Of a stretch of 64,000 bases of DNA, positions 59,965 to 64,000 are shown one piece after another. The position numbers and the translations under genes were made by a program. This stretch comes from Amycolatopsis methanolica 239 (GTDB taxonomy: Bacteria; Actinomycetota; Actinomycetes; Mycobacteriales; Pseudonocardiaceae). Numbering within the stretch: the stretch's first letter is position 1; every line of letters begins with the position of its first letter. The notes under the pieces are model-generated. The model was not told where the DNA came from and did no database searches. It worked only from the letters and a program-made list of their open reading frames with translations. Location: positions 6,262,001 through 6,326,000 of the forward strand of contig NZ_CP009110.1 in NCBI RefSeq assembly GCF_000739085.1. The letters are read 5' to 3'.

Positions 59965-60884
59965 GATGTTCTCCTTCTCCTGTTGTCCCGATTCCCGCTC
60001 CCGTCGCGCACCGACGACCGCAACGCGAGTTGCGCGGCGCCGACGGCGTTGGCCCACTGGCCGAGGCCGGCGGGAAGTACCTGTGGCGCGCCGAGGCCGG
60101 CCAGCCTCGGCGCGAGCGCGGCACGCAAGGGGTCGAACAGCAGGTGGCCGGCCGCGGCCAGTCCGCCACCGACCACGACCACGTCCGGGTCGAGCACCGC
60201 GATCGCGGCGGTGACGCCGTGGGCGAGCGCGTCGACGGCGCGCCGCCAGACCTCTCCGGCGACCGGATCACCCCGCTCCAGCCGTGCGGCGACCTCCCGC
60301 GCGTCCACCCGCTCGCCGGTACGCTTCGTGTACTGGCCGGCGATCGCCGCCGCCGAGCCGATCGCCTCGACGCAGCCGGACTTCCCGCAGGCGCACGGCG
60401 GCCCGTCCCGCTCGGCGACGAGATGGCCGATCTCGCCGGAGAAGCGGGTGGCGCGCACCCGGCCGTCGAGCACCGCCGCCGCGCCAACCCCGGTCCCGAC
60501 GGCGACGAACACGAGGTCGCCAGGGTGCCGTGCCGATTCGGCGGCAGCGCCGAGCCGGACGTCGTGCCCGATCGCGGTCGGCAGGCCGGTGCGCTCGGCG
60601 ATCCCGCTGCGCACCGGCCAGTCGCGCCAGCCAAGGTTCTCCGAGAACACCGCGACCCCGGCGTTCTCGTCGACCACGCCCGGCACGGCGACGCCGATGG
60701 CCGTCGCCCCGGAACGGGCGACCGATGTGTCCACTATGGATAGGATCTGGCCGATGACCGCGGCCGCGCCGGCCTCGCGGGAGATCGGCTCCCGCCAGCG
60801 CTGCCCGACACCGCCGGCGGGCGACCAGGTCAGCGCCTTCACCGAGCTGCCACCGATATCGACGCCGAGTAGGGTCGGGTTCAC
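59943..60884 (-). CDS. ROK family sugar kinase
   Basis: 313 aa from GTG at 60884 (GTGA overlap with the GH20 stop). LLGVDIGGSSVKALTWSPAG phosphate motif, TGLPTAIGHDVRLGAAAESA, GEIGHLVAERDGPPCACGKS, GCVEAIGSAAAIAGQYTKRT zinc/ROK signature. The GH20 neighbour suggests GlcNAc or GalNAc as substrate. Its 3' end overlaps the secreted-protein gene start by 22 bp. Confidence 0.9.
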   Translation of the reverse strand: MNPTLLGVDIGGSSVKALTWSPAGGVGQRWREPISREAGAAAVIGQILSIVDTSVARSGATAIGVAVPGVVDENAGVAVFSENLGWRDWPVRSGIAERTGLPTAIGHDVRLGAAAESARHPGDLVFVAVGTGVGAAAVLDGRVRATRFSGEIGHLVAERDGPPCACGKSGCVEAIGSAAAIAGQYTKRTGERVDAREVAARLERGDPVAGEVWRRAVDALAHGVTAAIAVLDPDVVVVGGGLAAAGHLLFDPLRAALAPRLAGLGAPQVLPAGLGQWANAVGAAQLALRSSVRDGSGNRDNRRRRTSCADKDV

Positions 60885-62785
60885 CCGCGGCCTCCGGCAT
60901 CCAGGTCCTCGGCCAGCCGCCGCAGCCGGTGCACCGCTTCGGCGGACTTGATCTCGGCGAGCTGTTTGGCGCCCGCACCGGCGTAGTCGTCGCGCAGCTC
61001 GGCGGCGAACCTGGTGCGCCAGTCGGCCCAGGCGACCAGCGTGCGCCCCACCCCGGAGCGCGTCTCGTCCCGCGCCCACTCCCCCGCCGGTCCCTGCCGG
61101 GCGGCACACAGGTGGAAGGCGGCCGCCTTCGCCCATCGTTCGGTGTCCGTAGACAGCCTGGCGTGCTCGGCGAGCAGTACGGGCAACCGGCCGTCCGGCC
61201 GCCGCCCGAGCAGGGCCTGCGCGGCCGTCAAGTAGTGCGGTTCACCACGCTCGATCCAGCGCAGCGCCAGCCACACCGGGCCGAGCGCCCGCTCCAGCCG
61301 TTCCTTGCTGGTCGCGGTGTTCCAGTACAGGTGGCCGGAGGCGGCGAGCAGCGATTCCACGCCGGCCATCGGTTCGGTCGGTGGGCTGACCGTGCTGTAG
61401 GCAGACCACGCGGTGCTGACCACGCCGAGTGCGCCGGCCGCCCGCGCATGCCGTGCCCACAACGCGATGTTGCGCAGCCGCCTGCCCCAGCGCGGCGCGC
61501 AGACGTCCTCGCCGTCCGCCCCGCGCGCCGCCGAGGCCCCGATCACCGTGCGGCCGCGGGCGGTCAGCCCGCGCAGCCACGGGAACGGGTGACCGCCGCG
61601 GTCGTCGAGGTCGTATTTGACCGCTCGCAGCAGCCGTTGCTCGTGTTCCGGCAGCGACTCCAGGTCGGCGAGCACGCCGTCCTCCGGAAACTCGGGGAGC
61701 GCGTCCGGGGCGGCACGCAGCCCGGCCGCCGCCACCAGCTGCGGCGGGTTGCCCCAGCGGACGTGCCCGGTGCGTTCCCGGTATGCCGCGTACTCCCAGG
61801 CCATCACCACCGTCTCCGGCGGCAGTTCGTCCACACAGGACGGATCGCGTTCGGAGTACAGCACGTCGTCCCAGACCACCGGCCGGCGCCCGGTGGCCAC
61901 CACGAGTTCGGCGACCCGGCGCACGTACCGCGTCCACAATCGGGCGCGCCCGTGTTCGGCCGCGAACGCCCGGCAGTCCGCGCAGCGCCCGAGCGACCAC
62001 GGTTCGTCGCCGCCGATGTGCACCAGCCGCGCGGTCGGGTGGGCCGCGAGCACCTCCGCCAGCTGCGCTTCGACCAGCTTCAGCGAACCGGGACGCGACG
62101 GGCAGAGCTGCTGGTGTCGCTCGTCCTCGGCGAGATCCCAGTAGCGCGGCCGTTGCAGGGCGTACTCTTTGTGGCCAAGGCACTGCACCAGCGGGATCAC
62201 CTCGATGCCGTTACGCTGCGCTGCCGCCAGCAGGTCCCGCAGCTGGTCGGGATCCAGCGCGTCCTTGCCAGCCAGGTCGAGCCGTTCGGAGTAGGGGAAC
62301 TTGTCCTCGTACTCGACCAGCACGGTGTTCAGCCGCCACCGGCCGAGCCGGTCCATCAGGCCGGCCAGGTAGCCGGGCGCCGGCATCGGCCCCTTCAGAT
62401 CCAGGTGCGCCCCGCGCAGCTCAAGGTCGGCGAAATCCACCACGCGACCGCAGTCCAGCCCACGGTCGGCCAGGGTGGCCGCCGCATACCCCAGCGCGCG
62501 GTCCCCGTTCGCGGCCAGCTCGATGCGGTCGGCCGTGACCGCGATCGCATGCCCCTCCGGCCGGTCGGGCACGACCAGCCCGCCCGGTCCCGGATCGGCG
62601 CCGACGACGATCCGGCCAGGAGAAGCCGTCGTTCTCAACGGAAGTCCGGTGAGCTCGGCGATCCGCCGACCGGCTGGCAGCGCCGTGGCCGCGCAGTACA
62701 CCGCCGAACCAGGTGGCGCATGGAACCGGCCGGGCTCCGGGAAGACCGCGCGAGGCGGCGGGGCGGGAAAATCGCCTCTGGTCAA
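60881..62785 (-). CDS. GH20-like beta-N-acetylhexosaminidase
   Basis: 634 aa. An N-terminal GH20b-like alpha/beta domain (about 10-115, IVVGADPGPGGLVVPDRPEG) precedes the catalytic barrel: VVDFADLELRGAHLDLKGPM, WRLNTVLVEYEDKFPYSERL, and the catalytic pair Asp260-Glu261 in VHIGGDEPWSLG. No signal peptide is visible, so it is probably cytoplasmic. The C-terminal 200 residues are helical. It removes terminal GlcNAc or GalNAc. It overlaps both neighbours by 4 bp, tying it to the kinase and the enolase-superfamily enzyme. Confidence 0.87.
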   Translation of the reverse strand: MTRGDFPAPPPRAVFPEPGRFHAPPGSAVYCAATALPAGRRIAELTGLPLRTTASPGRIVVGADPGPGGLVVPDRPEGHAIAVTADRIELAANGDRALGYAAATLADRGLDCGRVVDFADLELRGAHLDLKGPMPAPGYLAGLMDRLGRWRLNTVLVEYEDKFPYSERLDLAGKDALDPDQLRDLLAAAQRNGIEVIPLVQCLGHKEYALQRPRYWDLAEDERHQQLCPSRPGSLKLVEAQLAEVLAAHPTARLVHIGGDEPWSLGRCADCRAFAAEHGRARLWTRYVRRVAELVVATGRRPVVWDDVLYSERDPSCVDELPPETVVMAWEYAAYRERTGHVRWGNPPQLVAAAGLRAAPDALPEFPEDGVLADLESLPEHEQRLLRAVKYDLDDRGGHPFPWLRGLTARGRTVIGASAARGADGEDVCAPRWGRRLRNIALWARHARAAGALGVVSTAWSAYSTVSPPTEPMAGVESLLAASGHLYWNTATSKERLERALGPVWLALRWIERGEPHYLTAAQALLGRRPDGRLPVLLAEHARLSTDTERWAKAAAFHLCAARQGPAGEWARDETRSGVGRTLVAWADWRTRFAAELRDDYAGAGAKQLAEIKSAEAVHRLRRLAEDLDAGGRG

Positions 62786-64000
62786 CGGATTCCCTCTCGT
62801 GACAACGCGGCCAGGTCCAACTCCCCGTGCCGTACCACCAGCTCACCGGCCGCGCCGGTGTTCCCGGCTGGTGCATACTGCCGGCTGTTGCACTCGAAAG
62901 CCGTTGTGTCGCAACGTAACCAGGACGCCATCGCGGCGGAGTGCGTCAGCGCGTCACCGACGTTGGTGAGATCGGCGACCGCAACGAACCGGCCGTGGTG
63001 GCGAGCCCAGCAGTACCCCAGCAACGACTGGGTGTGCCCGCGCCCGGTCTTCACCGTCACCCCGGACCACCCGGCGGCGGCCAGCCGGTCGAGCGCCGCC
63101 ACGTCGATGAAGGCCTCGTCGAGCAGGACCGGCAGCTGCGCGGTCAGCTCCGCCATGGCGGCCGGGTCCTGCGCGCCGTCGCGGGGAAAGGGTTGTTCCG
63201 CGTACCGCACCGCGTCGCGGGCCGCCGGGGCCAGTCGCCCGAGCGCCCGCAGCACCGCGGCCAGCTGCCCTGGCTCGCGGTAGGCCTCGTTCGGGTCGAG
63301 CGAGATCCGCACCGGTGCCGGTGCGACGGCACTGGTGGCCAGGTACACGTCGCTGATCCGCGCGGCATCGGCGGCGGGGTCACGCCCGGCCAGCTTGACC
63401 TTGAAGCAATGCACGCCGTCACCGGCCACCCACTCGGTCAGCGGCATGGTGGTGCCGTCGGCCTCGTCCCGGCTCAGCGGGTCGGCCACCCCCACCACGT
63501 GCTGCACCGGCAGGCGCTCCAGTGGCGTGGCACGCAGGTAGTCCCCGGGGAAGCGAGTGCGGAAATCCGGGCCGAGGTAGTCGGCGAGGTCCGCGCCGAG
63601 GTGCTCCCCGGTGTAGCACCGATACGCCGGCGCGCCAAGGGCTTTCGCCCACCCGTCGTGCAATGCCGCGTCAACCGGAGCGGCGCAGACGAGCCCGGCG
63701 AGTTCCGGAATTCCTTGCCGCACAACAATTTCCCGGGACGCTGCGGCCAGAAGAGAGCCCAGCCGCAGCGGATCCGCTTGGTCACCGAGGCCGGGCAGCC
63801 CGGCGGTGAGCTGCTCCACCACCCCGCGGAACACGACGTCGCGGTCCTCACCCCGGGGCGGCTGCCCGCCGTAGGCCCACGGGTGGGACAGCAGCACGGA
63901 GCCCCTGCCGCGCGCGGTGCGCCCGGCGCGGTTGCGCACCACGACCTCGACCACCGCCTCGGTGAGCCCGGTGATCGGCCCGGAGCTGAGTACCAGCGGC
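62782..64000 (-). CDS. Mandelate racemase/muconate-lactonizing (enolase superfamily) enzyme, 5' end outside window
   Basis: The frame is open to base 64000, so the N-terminus is cut; the GTG at 63954 is internal (PITGLTEAVVEVVVRNRAGR reads through it). Acid-base and metal residues: KxK in HCFKVKLAGRDP, Asp in ISLDPNEAYREP, Glu in RYAEQPFPRDG, LLDEAFIDVAALDRLAAAGW, and GVTVKTGRGHTQSLLGYCW. Likely a sugar-acid dehydratase or epimerase in this operon. A degraded relative of the superfamily lies at 48203-49077. Confidence 0.85.
   Translation of the reverse strand, partial: PLVLSSGPITGLTEAVVEVVVRNRAGRTARGRGSVLLSHPWAYGGQPPRGEDRDVVFRGVVEQLTAGLPGLGDQADPLRLGSLLAAASREIVVRQGIPELAGLVCAAPVDAALHDGWAKALGAPAYRCYTGEHLGADLADYLGPDFRTRFPGDYLRATPLERLPVQHVVGVADPLSRDEADGTTMPLTEWVAGDGVHCFKVKLAGRDPAADAARISDVYLATSAVAPAPVRISLDPNEAYREPGQLAAVLRALGRLAPAARDAVRYAEQPFPRDGAQDPAAMAELTAQLPVLLDEAFIDVAALDRLAAAGWSGVTVKTGRGHTQSLLGYCWARHHGRFVAVADLTNVGDALTHSAAMASWLRCDTTAFECNSRQYAPAGNTGAAGELVVRHGELDLAALSREGIR

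Noticed and set aside
62782-63954. Complete gene starting at GTG 63954
   Set aside because: The frame stays open to the window edge with protein-like sequence, so the true start lies outside.

Overview
This is a high-GC actinomycete chromosome segment, most likely from the Pseudonocardiaceae (Amycolatopsis-like). The evidence is the strongly GC-biased codon use, a complete mce lipid-import operon with its own ATPase, several 21-bp-period intergenic repeat arrays, and many GTG starts with ATGA/GTGA/TGATG stop-start overlaps. I recognised no rRNA or tRNA gene, CRISPR array, intact IS element or prophage.

Layout. 1-3.9 kb: a winged-helix regulator (cut by the window edge) divergent from a hemerythrin-like/DUF2249 protein, a cupin and an A-type cytochrome oxidase subunit I, then a TetR regulator. 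3.9-15 kb: a leftward mce operon (Mkl ATPase, two YrbE permeases, MceA-F, two Mce-associated proteins). 15.3-22.6 kb: PucR-like and AraC regulators, then an acyl-CoA synthetase, a DUF3556 membrane protein and a phytoene-desaturase-like flavoprotein. 22.8-24.9 kb: divergent response regulator and histidine kinase. 25.0-31.3 kb: an operon of an R2-like ligand-binding oxidase (R2lox), ferredoxin reductase, 7Fe ferredoxin, a 679-aa desaturase/reductase/2Fe-2S fusion and a GMC oxidoreductase. 31.3-32.1 kb: non-coding, repeat-rich. 32.1-36.0 kb: idi, an IclR regulator, then a TPP-dependent E1 alpha/beta pair with a stand-alone lipoyl domain.

36.0-47.1 kb: the most striking locus. A leftward eleven-gene operon (45010 to 37122) encodes a long DJ-1/PfpI protein, two NTF2-like proteins, a six-component group-2 (toluene-4-monooxygenase-type) soluble diiron monooxygenase in the order alpha, gamma, effector, beta, Rieske, reductase, an L22-like/DUF59 fusion and an ABM-domain protein. 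Two paralogous AraC regulators and a second DJ-1 gene lie around it. The reductase is of the CamA/BphA4 class instead of the usual TmoF type, and residue 103 of the alpha subunit is Val instead of Gly.

47.1-49.3 kb: repeats, decayed ORFs and a broken enolase-superfamily gene. 49.3-64 kb: carbohydrate catabolism. A DeoR regulator is divergent from SIS isomerase, ROK kinase, PfkB kinase and class II aldolase genes (a GalNAc/tagatose-type route). A leftward operon carries an enolase-superfamily enzyme, GH20 hexosaminidase, second ROK kinase, secreted protein, two amidohydrolases, an epimerase, a DapA-like lyase and a decayed Gfo/Idh gene.

How it may fit together (inference): lipids or hydrophobic compounds enter through Mce and are activated and oxidised by the ligase and R2lox regions. 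The diiron monooxygenase operon oxidises a small alkane, alkene or ketone. DJ-1 proteins and the E1/lipoyl genes may handle the carbonyl products.
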